From contig NC_082694.2 in assembly GCF_949987515.2 (NCBI RefSeq), positions 46,834,451-46,898,450 of the forward strand: a stretch of DNA of 64,000 nt, given 5' to 3'. The stretch comes from Delphinus delphis. Lineage: Eukaryota > Chordata > Mammalia > Artiodactyla > Delphinidae. Below the pieces are notes generated by a model that worked only from the letters and a program-made list of their open reading frames with translations, was not told the DNA's origin and searched no databases. Position numbers and translations under genes: made by a program. This document shows positions 12,150 through 24,235 of this stretch, piece after piece. How positions within the stretch are numbered: the first letter of the stretch is position 1; every line of letters begins with the position of its first letter.

Positions 12150-12620
12150 TGGTTGGGGAGAGACTGCCCTTCCTGGGACTAGCCAGTTCTTAGAGAGAGT
12201 AAAGGGCTCAGTCTGGAACATGCCTTTGATAAACCAACTAACCAATACAGAGCCCTGCCTCCTTTAACTGGCTGGTCCACCCAGGAAGCAATATTCCTCT
12301 CTCTGCCTTAATCATCCCAGAGCCAGGTTCCAGGCAACTAAGACCTACCCTTTAGAGCTTAGAGCTTGCTGAAATTATTCATACTAGCCAGCCCTAAACT
12401 GTTTACTCTGGCCTGTCTCATCTTTCCTGTGGAAACCCAAATAAACACTGTGGCCTTAGTTCCCCCTCAATCCTGCCCCTTCTGCCTCTTGACCACCCTG
12501 CTGGCTTTCTTATGTGGCCATGACTCCAGTCTCTAGGACCTGTGAGTATCATAAACTTTGTTTTCTTCCTGAGCTTCTCCTTTATCTTCTCTTGTGGCCA
12601 TAACTGACTGATCATCACAT
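12150..12620 (+). mobile_element. Probable solitary endogenous-retrovirus LTR
   Basis: The stretch differs in texture from its surroundings. It is C-rich, begins near 'tggttggggagagactgccc', carries an AATAAA signal at 12440-12445 ('ggaaacccaaataaacactg') and a second '(c)ataaactttg' near 12550, and ends with 'tcttctcttgtggcc'. Promoter, R and polyadenylation layout like this fits a solo LTR of about 0.45 kb. No gag, pol or env sequence flanks it. The exact ends and the 4-6 bp target duplication could not be fixed by eye, and no family name is offered. Confidence 0.5.
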
Positions 12621-15600
12621 AAAAGAAACAGAACAACTTCTACTGGAACCAAGGATCTCTTAATTGACAAAAATTTTACCTAAAAATAAAGACTTTGCCT
12701 TAAGTGAACTTGACGCTGCAGAGGGATTATTGTAGTTACAACATATGATGAGAAGTACTTCAATATAACATGGTATTCAGAGCATGGACATATGAAAGAA
12801 TGCTTGTGTTGGTGGAAAGATGACTCGTTCCAAATGTTAAGAGACTGGAGAAGGGGTACAGGTAGGATTATGGAATAAGAGACAGTAAACATATACAGAG
12901 TAAAGGGGTCATTCAAAGCTTTTTTTTTTCCATGATAAGAAAATAGACTTTTATATAATGATCCTCAATCTCCTCTCCCTGCTCTGATACACATGGGAGA
13001 TATTTACCTGAAAGAAAAAAAAAAAAACCTGGAAATATCTAATACAGTTACCACCATGCTAGCTAAATGTAACCTCTTTCCCTAGCTCTCAAAAAAATTA
13101 GGATGAATACTGCTTAAGCACAACAATATTAAAGAATTATTCTAGCAGCTTCTTTATTATATAAAGCATGTAAATCATTCAAAAAATTTCAGCTTTGTTA
13201 GTTGTAACAAAAAATATGAGACACATTTCTCAACTGAGCATGTGTCTTGACAGAAAGTTTGAGAACCACTGGAAAGGAACATGGTTTGGGTGTAGGGAGA
13301 ACACTGAAGGTAGAATACCAGCTAGAACATGAGTGAAATTGTCCAACTGTGATTTTACAAGTGACAATAGGAGCAGAAGCAGAGAAAGACTAAATATATC
13401 TGGGGACCAAATTGTTGTTCAGGTTGAAGGAGAAGAATAAAATCTTAGTGGTTAAAACATTTAGGCTACTCTTTGGATGATGAAATCATCATTATAAGAA
13501 AAATAGAGTAAATATGAGGAGCATATTTAGTGGTGAAAGGAAATGATGGACAAAGAAAGATAAATCAATCACGTGGGAATGCGTTTTGCTGCAAATTGCA
13601 CACGTCCCACTAATAGTAACTTAAGTAAATAGGGTTTTTTGCTTTCATAAATGAAGTTCAGGTATCAGTAGGTGTTGGAGTTTATCCTGCTACTCAGGGA
13701 CATCTTCAGAAATGCAGGCTTTTTCATTAGGGTTGAAAACAGTCACTAGCATACTACGTACTGAAACATGAATTAGGAGCGTTAAATAAATACAAGTGTC
13801 CAAATCCACATACAATCTCCAAAAGTTTGGTAATAAAGGGAAAGGAGGAGAAATTCAGAATTAACATAAAAGAGATGAAAATTAGTAAAAATAGACAAAC
13901 AAAAAACACAAAAAGACCCTCCTGCTAGTATTGGGGAGTTTCTAGAACAACTGTAGATTGAGGGGAAAGGAGAGTGAAGAAAACAGCGGACAATAGAAAA
14001 GAGAATAATTTATGTCTCAGAAGAATGGTGAGAATTTGTGTCGAGAGAAGAGGTAGGTTCTGGGTTTCTGAGAAAACTGTTTTTTTTTTTTTCTTTTTTG
14101 TAATTTCTGTGTTCCTTAAATTCTCTCCAATGATCATGTATCACAAATATGACAGAAGGAAAATAATTATTGTGTTCAGCTCACGTCGAACTTAGAATCA
14201 AGTAGAGATGACACATGTACGGAGCCCAGTGCACTGCTTGGCGTGCATTCACGTCGTTCGTTTCCCCCTTTTCACTGAGATAAAAGGGAATAATATAGGG
14301 ATGGAAACTGATTCAGATACATTTAGAAATAGAAGGAAACTTAAAGGAATTCACTAGCTACAGTCTTTCTCTCTCTTAGAATACTGCTAGACTTAAAAAA
14401 TAACAAAGTAATACACTCTTTGATCTCCTTGAAGAAGGGAATCCTCTGTACCTGCAGAGTAGCTATTAAAGGAATGATGATGATTCGGGCCTTGTGAAAG
14501 TACAACTCAGTGCACAAACTGAGGTGTTAAAAGCCCTGGATTCATGGATGAAACCCTGACATTTTCATTAGAGCTGTCCAGCCCCCAGGTTTAAAAGCCC
14601 AGATCCTAAGATTTGAGAAAAAATACCAAAGGCAGAGATTATGTTTTTGGGTTTTTTTTTTTTACCCTGAAACTAAAAATAATCAAAATAACACTAACAC
14701 GGTTCCTGTTTATTGATATCAGTTTCCCTAGGAGTCAGAGAAATACCACCTTTGGATGTCTCAGAGGGAATAAATAACTTCCAAATTTTCTAACTCTAGG
14801 CTTATTAAATTCTAAAAGCAAACGACACAAAAGATTGTAGGCTATAAAGAATGTTACCACACATGTAGTTCAAAATCCAGCCCAACCTCTTCAAAATGCC
14901 TCAGTAACCTTCCATTGTATTTTACACTTTGGACTCCAATTACCTCTTCACAGCTGCATACGATGTGTCCATTTACTAGAGAGTTATGGTATTTTACATT
15001 ACCCACATAATGCTCTCCTTTCAGTGTGCTACAGGATTGCTAGCTGAAAATAGCTTTCTTTATAGAAAAAAAGAGATAAATTTTCTTTCATTTTTCCACC
15101 TTGCAGTTATCTATTAAATAGACTGAGGAAGAAGATCCCAGCTTCGTCTTAGCCATTTGCTATATCAGAACTTGTAGAGTAACAGCCTTCTGTTGCTGGA
15201 GTGAGAACAATCATTATAACAAAAATCCAAATATGATCCCATTGCTCCTCCAGAAAAGATATCCTTCACTTCCAGGACTGAACTATCCCATGCTACTCAC
15301 TTACCTTATGTCTTTCTATATTTAACAATAAAAGGACCTCCATCTTCTTAAGTAGAACTAAATTAAGCATCTTCCTAAGACGTTTGAGACTTTCAACATA
15401 ACCCATATATGTGTGACAAAATGAGCATGGAGACCTCATCGGTAGCATCTGTCTCAGCACTATTCAAAACCAATTAGGACATCCAGCAGCAGCAATGTGT
15501 TCTACTTGAAAAGATTTCTTGAAAGACATAGAACTTAAGAACCACCTCTAATAGAGACCTCCATGCAACTTCTCTAACTGTAAATATAACTAACAAATAT

Positions 15601-16152
15601 TGGCCTAGATATATATATATAGAAAATAAGTGAGCACGCCAACATACTTCTCTCTTCATGTCTCTCTTCATGTAGCTACCTTGAGAAGAGTAGAAGTAGC
15701 TACCTCTTTAAATAACACAATTAAGCTCTTTCACAGGCACAAGGTGGATCTCATGAGAACTAAGTGCTAACGGAATCAAAATAATTGTAGAAAAAAGTGT
15801 GAACATGGTTCTCAGGACACACCTGTCATTTATGGCAGCCCTAAATCTTTTGAATATCCTTGCCTCACTCTGGTGGCTTTCCAATATCATGTATCTAGCC
15901 TTCCCTTGGTAGAAGCACTAAATGCTCATTCCCAGGCTTCCTTGGCATGAGGTATAGACATTCGACCAGGTTTTATTAAGCAGACTCATCTGCAGGAAAC
16001 GTAAAATGTAAAAGTGAACAATTTGTGACTGAGGAGTTCTGGCAAGCACAGCCTCGTGAAACTGTTGGGTTTGCTGCACCAGCTATAGGAAAGGGTTAGC
16101 TTCCAGTTCCTGACTTTATAGACTCAACTAACTAGTGGAAAAAACAGTGGAA
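12621..16152. other. Unassigned sequence, 3.5 kb
   Basis: No exon or RNA gene was recognised. Weak hints only: 'gtttgagaaccactgg' at about 13257-13273 resembles the terminus of a hAT-Charlie element, and 13590-13740 reads like an old dispersed repeat that I cannot name. A small cluster of CpGs sits near 14218-14265 ('cacgtcgttcgtttcc') without other promoter features. A 12-bp perfect tandem repeat occurs at 15649-15672. Confidence 0.4.
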
Positions 16153-18844
16153 TTTTTTTTTTCTTTTCTTTATTGGAGTAAAATTGCTTTACAATGTTGT
16201 GTTACTTTCTCTACTGTACAATGAAGTGAATCAGCTATATGTATACCTATATCCCCTCCCTCTTGGACCTCCTCTGCCCCATCCCACCCATCTAGGTCAT
16301 CACAGAGCACTGAGGTGAGCTCCCTGTGCTATACAGCAGGTTCCCACTAGCTATCTATTTTACACATGGTAGTGTATTTTTGTCAAACCTAATCTCCCAA
16401 TTCGTCCCTCCCTCTCCTTCCCACTGTGTCCACATGTCGGTTCTCTATGTCTATGTCTCTATTCCTGTCCTACAAATAGGATTATCTGTACCATTTTTCT
16501 AGATTCCACATATATGCATTAATATACAACATTTGTTTTTCCCTTTCTGGCTTACTTCACTCTGTGGAACAGACCCTAGGTCCATCCACATCTCTACAAA
16601 TGACCCAATTTCATTCCTTTTTATGGCTGAGTAATATTCCATTGTATATATGTACCACATCTTCTTTATCCATTCATCTGTCATTGGACATTTAGGTTGT
16701 TTCCATGTCCTGGCTATTATACATAGTGCTGCAATGAACACTGGGGTACATGTGTCCTTTTGAATTATAGTTTTCTCAGGGTATATGCCTAGTAGTGGGA
16801 TTGCTGGGTCATATGGTAGTTCTATTTTTAGTTTTTTAAGGAACCTCCATACTATTCTCCATAGTGGCTGTAACAATTTACATTCCCACCAACAGTGCAA
16901 AAGGGTTCCCTTTTCTCCACACCCTCTCTGGCATTTATTGTTTGTATATTTTTTGATGATGGCCATTCTGACTTGTGTGAGATGATACCTCATTGTAGTT
17001 TTCATTTGCATTTCTCTAATAATTAGTGATGTTGAGCATCTTTTCATGTTCCTCTTGGCCATCTGTATGTGTTCTTTGGTGAAATGTCTATTTAGGTGTT
17101 CCACCCATTTTTTAATTGGGTTGTTTGTTTTTTGATATTGAGCTCCATGACCTGTTTTTATATTTTGGAGATTAATCCTTTGTCTGATGATTCATTTGCA
17201 AATATTTTCTCTCATTCTGAGGGTTGTCTTTTCGTCTTGTTTATGGTTTCCTTTGCTGTGAAAAAGCTTTTAAGTTTCATTAGGTCCCATTTGTTTATTT
17301 TTGTTTTTTTTCCATTACTATAGGAGGTGGGTCAAAAAAGATCTTGCTGTGGTTTATGTCAAAGAGCGGTTTTCCTATGTTTTCCTCTAAGAGTTTTATA
17401 GTGTTCGGTCTTACATTAAGGTCTTTAATCCATTTTGAGTTTATTTTTGTGTATGGTGTTAGGGAGTATTCTAATTTCATTCTTTTACATGTAGCTGTCC
17501 AGTTTTCCCAGCACCACTTATTGAAGAGGCTGTCGTTTCTCCATTGTATGTTCTTGCCTCCTCTGTCATAAATTAGGTGACCATATGTGTGGGGGTTTAT
17601 CTCTGGGCTTTCTATACTGTACCATCTATCTATATTTCTGTATTTGTGCCAGTACCATACTGTCTTGATTACTGTAGCTTTGTAGTATAGTTTGAAGTCA
17701 GGGAGCCTGATTCCTCCAGTTCCATTCTTCTTTCTCAAGATTGCTTTGGCTATTCAGGGTCTTTTGTGTTCCCATACAAATTGTAAAATTTTTTGTTCTA
17801 ATTCTGTGAAGAATGCCACTGGTAGTTTGATAAGGATTACACTGAACCTGTAGATGGCTTTTGGTAGTATAGTCATTTTCACAATATTGATTCTTCTAAT
17901 CCAAGAACATGGTATATTTCTCCATCTGTTTATGTCATCTTTGATTTCTTTCCTCAGTGTTTTGTAGTTTTCTGAGCACAAGTCTTTTGCCTCTTTAGGT
18001 AGCTTTATTCTTAGGTATTTTTCTTTTTGTTGCAATGGTAAATAGGATTGTTTCCTTAATTTCTCTTTCTGATTTTTTGTTGGTGGTGTATAGGAATGCC
18101 AGAGATTTGTATTCCTTTTATTTCTTTTTCTTCTCTAATTGCCATGGCTAGGGCTTCCAAAAATATGTCGAATAAGTGTGGCTAGAGTGGACATCCTTGT
18201 CTTGTTCCTGATCTTAGTGGGAATGCTTTCAGTTTTTCACCATTGAGTATGATGTTTGCTGTGGGTTTGTCATATACGGCCTTTATTATATTGAGGTAGG
18301 TTCCCTCTACGCCCATTTTCTGGAGAAATTTTTATCATAAATGGGTTTTGAATTTTGTCAAAAGCTTTTTCTGCATCTATTGAGATGATCATATGGTTTT
18401 TATTCCTTAAATTGTTAATATGGTGTATCACATTGATTGATTTGCATATATTGAAGAATCCTTGCATTCCTGGGATAAACTCCACTTGATCATGGTGTAT
18501 GATCCTTTTAATGCGTTGTTGCATCCTGTTTGCTAACATTTTGTTCAGGAGTTTTGCATCTATGTTCATTAGTGATATTGGTCTGTACTTTTCTTTTTGT
18601 GTGTGTGATATCTTTGTCTGGTTTTGGTATCAGGGTGATGGTGGCCTCGTAGAATGAGTTTGGGAGTGTTCCTCCTCCGCTATATTTTGGAAGAGTTTGA
18701 GAAGGATAGGTGTTAGCTCTTCCCTAAATGTTTGATAGAATTCGCCTGTGAACCCATCTGGTCCTAGACTTTTGTTTGTTGGAAGATTTTTAATTACAGT
18801 TTCAATTTCATTACTTGTGAGAGGTCTGTTTATATTTTCTATTT
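16153..18844 (-). mobile_element. 5'-truncated LINE-1 (L1-B), minus strand
   Basis: Read on the minus strand this is the last 2.7 kb of an L1. It covers part of the ORF2 reverse-transcriptase domain, the C-terminal domain, a 3' UTR of about 350 bp, and an A tail (T-run at 16153-16162). The 5' end stops abruptly at about 18844, inside the ORF2 linker before the RT palm, which is the usual 5' truncation left by target-primed reverse transcription. I could not find a target-site duplication. The 3' UTR type matches artiodactyl/cetacean L1. The reading frame is broken by stops, by frameshifts and by a deletion of about 150 bp near 18105. Confidence 0.93.
16499..18600 (-). pseudogene. LINE-1 ORF2p remnant, RT and C-terminal domains
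   Basis: ORF2p normally supplies endonuclease and reverse-transcriptase activity for L1 copying. Here the RT fingers/palm start is readable at 18270-18569, with 'HHDQV', 'IPGMQ' and the motif-A block '[12 protein letters not shown]' containing the first catalytic Asp. The 'RQGCPL' block follows but is interrupted by a stop (GCPL*P). Later pieces lie at 17754-18035 and 17295-17738 in shifted frames. The last 201 codons (16499-17104) are still fully open and include a zinc-knuckle-like CX3CX7HX4C arrangement (Cys58, Cys62, His70, Cys75 of that frame). The FADD catalytic box is absent, removed by a deletion. The endonuclease domain is missing through 5' truncation. This copy cannot encode an active enzyme. 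Confidence 0.9.
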
Positions 18845-19664
18845 ACTGAAAGAGTTTTGTGGTGGGATAGGCATTTCTTCTGCTTTAAGCTATATAGCCT
18901 TTAAGGCATTTCTCATGCTTTAAGCTGTATAGCCTTTAAGCTTGGTACCTGGCTCTCATGGGCATTCTGTAAAATGTCAAAATTTTTCTAATAAATCCAC
19001 TTAATACTTTATCTAGAATAAATTATATTGTCTGAAACAAAACCCTGACTGATAAATTGTTTGGTTTAGAAAAGGTTAATGTGTATCTAGGTTTCCTGGA
19101 TGAAAAGCCGAGACTAAACTTTAGATGTATGTGGTTAATGCAAGTAGCTCTACCTACAGAGGTCATTTATTATTTCAGAACCTATGGGTTTGAAAAGCAA
19201 TTTTGCTGTTGTCAGTCATATTTTGATGTCCATTTGATTTCCCAACTGTGAGGAGGCATTTCCTCATCATAAAATAGTATATTAACATAAATATGTTTAA
19301 AAATTATGATGTGATTTTGCATAGGTCAACCCAGTTTTCCCAGAGGTGTATTACCTGTAGGTAAATTGACTATTATTTTATGTTCAAAGATTTTCAAAGA
19401 TTACTATTTCATTTCTCTAATGATTTTACCATCCCTCTAAAATTCCTGTATCCTGAGTCTATATGAGTAGTTCCTGAGGACTTAATTTCTAACACCACAC
19501 TACCACCCAAGGAGATTGTGTCACAAGTGATAATCCTCTCAGGAGCCCTAAATGCTTAAAAGTAAAAAAAATATCAGGGGAAACACAAGACATGCCCAAA
19601 TTACCTACTGTACTGTTATACTGCTTCTTCTAATACACTATGATTTGCTATTTATTATGTTTAA
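18845..19664. other. Unassigned sequence beginning with a 35-bp tandem duplication
   Basis: The duplication at 18870-18939 lies directly beside the 5' edge of L1-B. The remainder shows no exon or named repeat. Confidence 0.45.
18870..18939. repeat. 35-bp tandem duplication, two copies
   Basis: Two adjacent 35-base units (18870-18904 and 18905-18939), each starting 'ggcatttct' and ending 'tatagcctttaa', differ at three positions. It is a local head-to-tail duplication of unique sequence. Confidence 0.95.
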
Positions 19665-19775
19665 TGTCTGCTATGTAAGTGCTATGAGGACAAGAGTCTT
19701 CACTTTGTTTAGTGATATAACCCAAGCCCCTAGAACAGTGTTGGTACAGCTTTGAATTAATATTTATTCAATGAA
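19665..19775 (+). repeat. L2 LINE 3' end fragment
   Basis: Follows the L2 3' terminus: 'gctatgaggacaagagtctt', 'cccaagcccctagaacagtg', then 'aatatttattcaatgaa'. Only the extreme 3' end is present, as is usual for L2. Confidence 0.6.
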
Positions 19776-20344
19776 ACAGTTTGGCTAATTTTAGCCTCCA
19801 AATAAGTGGAGAGCTACTCTCTCCATGACTTACTTCCAGGTCATAATACTCCATTTGATAAGTCTTATTCATCACTGATCCTTCATATATATTCCATGGA
19901 CAATGCTGAGTTTTCTCCTTTTCTTACCAAATAAACTTTGACTTCCTAAAGTGTTAAAATGGTAGTTGATATGAACCATCATTTTTAATATTTATTTTCT
20001 TTTTTTTTCTTGTATTCCAAAAAAATTAGAATTCAATTTAACATGGGAAAAACACAATAAAAAAGAAATAACTATACATAATCTATAAGAATTTTTGGAT
20101 ATTTTATCCTTTTAATGGAGGTATAAATTGGGATTTTTTTTCTGCCTGGTATAGTTATTTTTTCTGTCTAGTTTGGTGTACTATAAATATTGCTTGGTTT
20201 ATTTTGCAGCCTGTCAAGGCAAACTGTGGCAGAGACAAGAGAACTAGAACTGATTTTAAGCACAGAATTCTTCTGACTTCTGGTAAAATGTTACTTTAAA
20301 AAATCTGAACACCATAAACTTAAAAAAAAAAAAACTAGTGTCCC
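19776..20344. other. Unassigned sequence
   Basis: AT-rich sequence with short A and T runs. No gene or named repeat was recognised. Confidence 0.4.
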
Positions 20345-20435
20345 ATATCATGCACTTTTATATGCATTAGCTTATTAAGTTCTTACAACAGCCCACTGGA
20401 ATGGGTATGATAAATTGAACTTTTAGAGATACACA
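20345..20435 (-). repeat. MIR fragment, reverse orientation
   Basis: Short match to the reverse MIR middle section: 'tatgcattagcttattaagt' and 'tcttacaacagcccactgga' followed by an eroded core. No head is visible. Confidence 0.45.
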
Positions 20436-21184
20436 TGGTACTCTACCCTTTACTTTTACATTGCTTTTTAACATATTGCTCTACAACATACGATTATAAT
20501 ATCAATATGGTATTTTATTTACTCCAAATTTGAAGCAATTTTATCATATAAGACAGGCTGGATTTGTGATCATAAAGCAAGTCCATAGGGCAGTTCATAA
20601 TATGGCAGCTGGCTTCATCTGGGCAAGCAAACTAAAGCAAACTAAAAAGGCCAGAGAGAGAGAGAGAATCCTAGCAAGACAAGTCTCAGAGTTTTGTAAC
20701 CTAATCTTGTAAGGGATGTTCTATCACTTTTACAATATTCTATAGTACATTAGAAGCAACTCATGAGACCCAGCCTCAAGAGGAGAAGATTACACAGTGT
20801 GAATACCAAGAGGTGGTAGTTACTGGGAGCTATTGTAGGAGAGACTTGGACCCACTGGGTCCTGAAGAGACTTGTGAAGTAGTACTCCAGATGTGGGTTT
20901 CTATCTTCACAGTCCTGCCTCACGTTCTTCCTCTCAAGGGGAAATTTAAGAAGTGATCACAAACCTGATGCTTCCCATCACAGGTCCTATTTTGTCTTCA
21001 TGACATGACACCAATACGACCTTATTGTTCATATTTACTCGGGTTCTGGTTGCTACATGTCTTCCTGATTTATGGTTATTGGCAGTAGATGGACTTATTT
21101 TGTACTCCACTCTCTAGCTGCCTCAGGCCATTTCTTCTCATCTTCCATAGTCCCACAATTACAAAAGCAAGTCACAACAAAGTA
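20436..21184. other. Unassigned sequence
   Basis: No gene was recognised. It contains an imperfect 10-bp duplication ('caaactaaag' twice near 20628-20650) followed by a short GA run. Confidence 0.4.
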
Positions 21185-21415
21185 CATGCTCTACCATTCA
21201 CTGAGTGTTTTTTTGTATGCCATGTGCTTAGGAGATATTATCCAACTTAATACCTACAACCACTGATGGAGTAGGGATCATTCTCACTTTATAGATAAGA
21301 AAACCGGGACTCATAAAAGTTAGGTATACATCAATATCATATAACTAGTGAGTGAAAAACTTGGATTCAGCCACAGATCTGTCGAAATGCAGAGCTCAGG
21401 CCCATAACCTCTGCT
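21185..21415 (-). repeat. MIR SINE, reverse orientation
   Basis: Reverse MIR order is visible: 'cactgagtgtttttttgtat', 'gccatgtgcttaggagatat', 'ttatagataagaaaaccggg', 'catataactagtgagtg' and 'cagagctcaggcccataac'. Confidence 0.7.
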
Positions 21416-21569
21416 TTCTTCCCAGTAAATCTCACCCTTCATATAATTTTCTTATGCTGTTGTTACATCTTATATACTAGCAAATAGGATTCACTTCTGT
21501 TGCATTAAAAACAATTTCATTTTAATAATAGTGACTTCTGCTTATAATTATTAACTTTAATGGTAATAA

Positions 21570-21760
21570 CAACTGCACCGAGTTTAGAGTAATGCTCTAT
21601 TTCTGACCCTTTGTGTTATATTAGGTGTTACAAAAATCATCACTTATAAACAAGGAGGAAAATGACACAGAAGGGTAAATAATTTGTCCATTTTCACACA
21701 GTTATGGAGTAAACAGCTGTGCCTCACTTTAATTCATTTCCTCTTTTCACTGATACATGC
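21570..21760 (-). repeat. MIR SINE fragment, reverse orientation
   Basis: A degenerate reverse MIR core: 'aaggaggaaaatgacacaga', 'taaataatttgtccattttc' and 'acacagttatggagtaaaca'. It is a second MIR about 150 bp downstream of another in the same orientation. Confidence 0.5.
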
Positions 21761-23254
21761 TGTCTCTTGATCATGTTTTCATCTTGCCTGTGAAATGTCA
21801 GTGTGATTAAATGACATATGATAACTCTGGCAACTTCAGCTTGCGACCTTCCAATCCATCTTTCGTTCATTACCTCTTTAATTTGCTAAGCAATCACATA
21901 TTTGCACCTACAATGTGGCAACATAATTCATGCCAAATTCTCTCCTTAGGGCTAATGTGACCTCAGTGCCTAACACAGCCTCCATCTGTTCCATTTCACC
22001 CAACTCTTCTCTAGTCCGAAACTTCCTTCCTCAGCTATTACTGGCTGACCTCAGTCCCCTGGAACAACCCACTCAGCACAAGTGATGCCTTTCAGTTGCC
22101 CACAAAGTCGGGGTTTGAAATACATTTCCATTACTGTCCTTCCCCTACACTCTACCACAGCATCACCAACTCCCTGCTCGTCTGCACCCTCTTCTTATCT
22201 CTAAACTGTGAATGTCCTGGGGAGAGGGCAAAACCTCTCCATTCTAGCTAGCCCTCTGGGGGCCCAGTTCCCAGTCATTAAAAACCTCAGCTTCATCTAC
22301 TGAATCTGTTACGTATAAGACACTGTGGGAGTCTTAAGAGAACACCTCACACTGAATCATTTGCTCCCCAGGCAGCCAAAGAACCAGGACAAAGCTACAT
22401 ATTGTCACGGCATTTATTGAGCCCGATTCTGTCCTTGGTTTGCAGGAGAGTATCATTTATGGTCAAGAATACCCCAAAGGTGCCATTTATCTTACCCTTT
22501 CTCTAAGAACTCTCATTGCTTCTGCTTGAGTTTTGTGGAACTGGTAAACTCTAAAAATTATTCTCTATCCCCTCTTTTCATCCCTGTGTCCACTATCTAT
22601 CTATTATTCACTAATTGAAACTATACCCAGCACAATCAGCGCATCGAAGGTACACAGTTGATACCAAATGCTTTATCCTTCAGCTATCTATGCAAGCCTG
22701 AAATTCTAATTTATTGACTTCTTATTTCTCTGGTCTCCAAACATGTAGCTTCATATTGTAATAACATTGACTGTACCTGTTCAGGTTAAAGCTTGTGTGG
22801 GTGCAGTTTTGTTTTGTATTTTTAAAGAACAGCTATTTTTTAAAAAGCTGCATCCCAGCATTGCTACTCCCTAGGACCATAAGCAGAGGATATAAACTCT
22901 CTTTATGTTATATGGTTCAATTTACCACTGTAAAAGAGACTATAATGTAGTAATTATCATTTTCATCTGGCAAATCAAACTACAAAGTCTTTCTCGGGGG
23001 GCAGCATTGTATAATTTGGGAGTAGGAGATGTTTGGCTCTCTTACAAGGGATAAGTTGTTCACATCACTAGCTACTTTAAATTTTACCAAGTTTACCAAC
23101 TGGATTTGCTTCATTTTCTCTTGATTGATTATCTTCTCATTGAGACTGTGACACTAATGTGGATCAATGCAGTCTCCTAGGCAGAAGGGCACATAAGCTA
23201 AAATTGCCTGGGCTTCCATTTCTGGAATGAAATCTCCTGCTCCCTGCTGGGGAC
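21761..23254. other. Unassigned sequence with possible L2 patch
   Basis: 22010-22280 has the proline/leucine-codon texture and 'gtgaatgtcctggggagagg' type phrase seen in L2 3' regions, but the match is weak. The rest shows no gene or named repeat. Confidence 0.35.
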
Positions 23255-23420
23255 CATGGGCAAGTTTAATACCTTCTCTGAGCCTCAGTTTGCTCACCAA
23301 AAAAAGGGGATAACAGTACTTTCTCCACATTGTTGTTGTGATGATTAAATGAACTAAATTAAAGTGCCTAGTACAATCCCTACCACAAGCAAGTGCCCCA
23401 AATATATGACAGCTCTTACT
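23255..23420 (+). repeat. MIR SINE fragment, forward orientation
   Basis: Core and tail of MIR: 'gaccatgggcaagttt', 'tctctgagcctcagtttgct', 'gttgttgtgatgattaaatg' and 'aaagtgcctagtacaatcc'. The head is not visible. Confidence 0.75.
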
Positions 23421-24019
23421 AAGGAAAAAGAGAGGACCAGTAAAAATCTTATATTCCCTTAAAATCTCTAGCTGGGGTAGATTATGTCCTCTGAGGAAAT
23501 ACTGACAGCATCCCAGCCTGTTCTGGCCTGTGTATCCCTTATAAGAAAAGGCAAAGCGAGGCCTGTGTCCCTGCAGGCTTGCATTTTGAAGCAAGGAGCT
23601 GATCCCTGGGAGCTGCCAGTAGGTACCCACTCCGAGGTTTCATCAGGGAAAGGAACAACCTCCCCAGTAGGTTCTAATCTTATCAAATCATTCTAACAGA
23701 TAGTTTGGTATCACTGCCTTTCTTCCAGCAGAACAGCAGGAAAATGCACCATTTTAAACAACACTAGGAGTAGGCTTGCCAAACCTCTTGACCAAGCCCA
23801 GACACATATGATTCTATATCTTGTAAAGTGTGCTGGGTGGGCTTCATGAACTCATTTTCACTGGAGGCCTATAGATTCCCTTGACATCCAGAGGCAATCA
23901 TTACCCACTGAGATCCCATCTGAAAACAGCTCAAGAAACAGGAGCTATAGGTCACCAGGGACTTTTTGAACTGAAATGAGAGACAGCAGGATAGAATGAA
24001 AAGCTCTGGGCCATGGCCC
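23421..24019. other. Unassigned sequence
   Basis: Relatively GC-balanced sequence with overlapping open frames on both strands (for example 23154-23630 on the minus strand, 158 codons). The minus-strand frame runs through the MIR at 23255-23420 and shows no domain, so it is not accepted as a gene. Confidence 0.4.
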
Positions 24020-24113
24020 AGCTTAACCACTAATCACCTGCATGACCTTGACCAGTCACAAGGCCTCTGACCTTCCAATCACTTTAGCTGTAACATGAGA
24101 GGACTGGACTAGA
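24020..24113 (+). repeat. MIR/MIR3-like SINE core fragment
   Basis: Phrases 'catgaccttgaccagtcaca', 'gcctctgacc' and 'gaggactggactagatcagc' match the MIR3-like core and its typical 'ggactagatga' ending. Confidence 0.45.
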
Positions 24114-24114
24114 T

Positions 24115-24208
24115 CAGCATTTTTCACAGTGTGTTTCATGGAATATCAGTCCAAAGAGATGGGCCATAAAAAGAAGGTTCTGTGATTAAGTTAGTTTGGG
24201 AAATGCTG
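24115..24208. mobile_element. Small MITE-like element with inverted termini
   Basis: A 94-bp unit begins with 'cagcattt' and ends with its perfect inverse 'aaatgctg'. The interior contains 'gtgtgtttcatggaat' and 'tagtttgggaaatgctg', phrases seen in mammalian nonautonomous DNA-transposon repeats. A partial copy of the right end ('aagtaagtttggaaaaagctg') follows at 24214-24234. Family not assigned. Confidence 0.45.
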
Positions 24209-24235
24209 CATATCAAGTAAGTTTGGAAAAAGCTG

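Noticed and set aside
14218..14265. Small CpG cluster as a possible promoter
   Set aside because: It is fewer than 50 bases with about five CpGs, far below CpG-island size, and has no adjacent start-site motif.
23154..23630. 158-codon minus-strand open frame
   Set aside because: It runs through a MIR SINE (23255-23420), overlaps other open frames on both strands and shows no domain.
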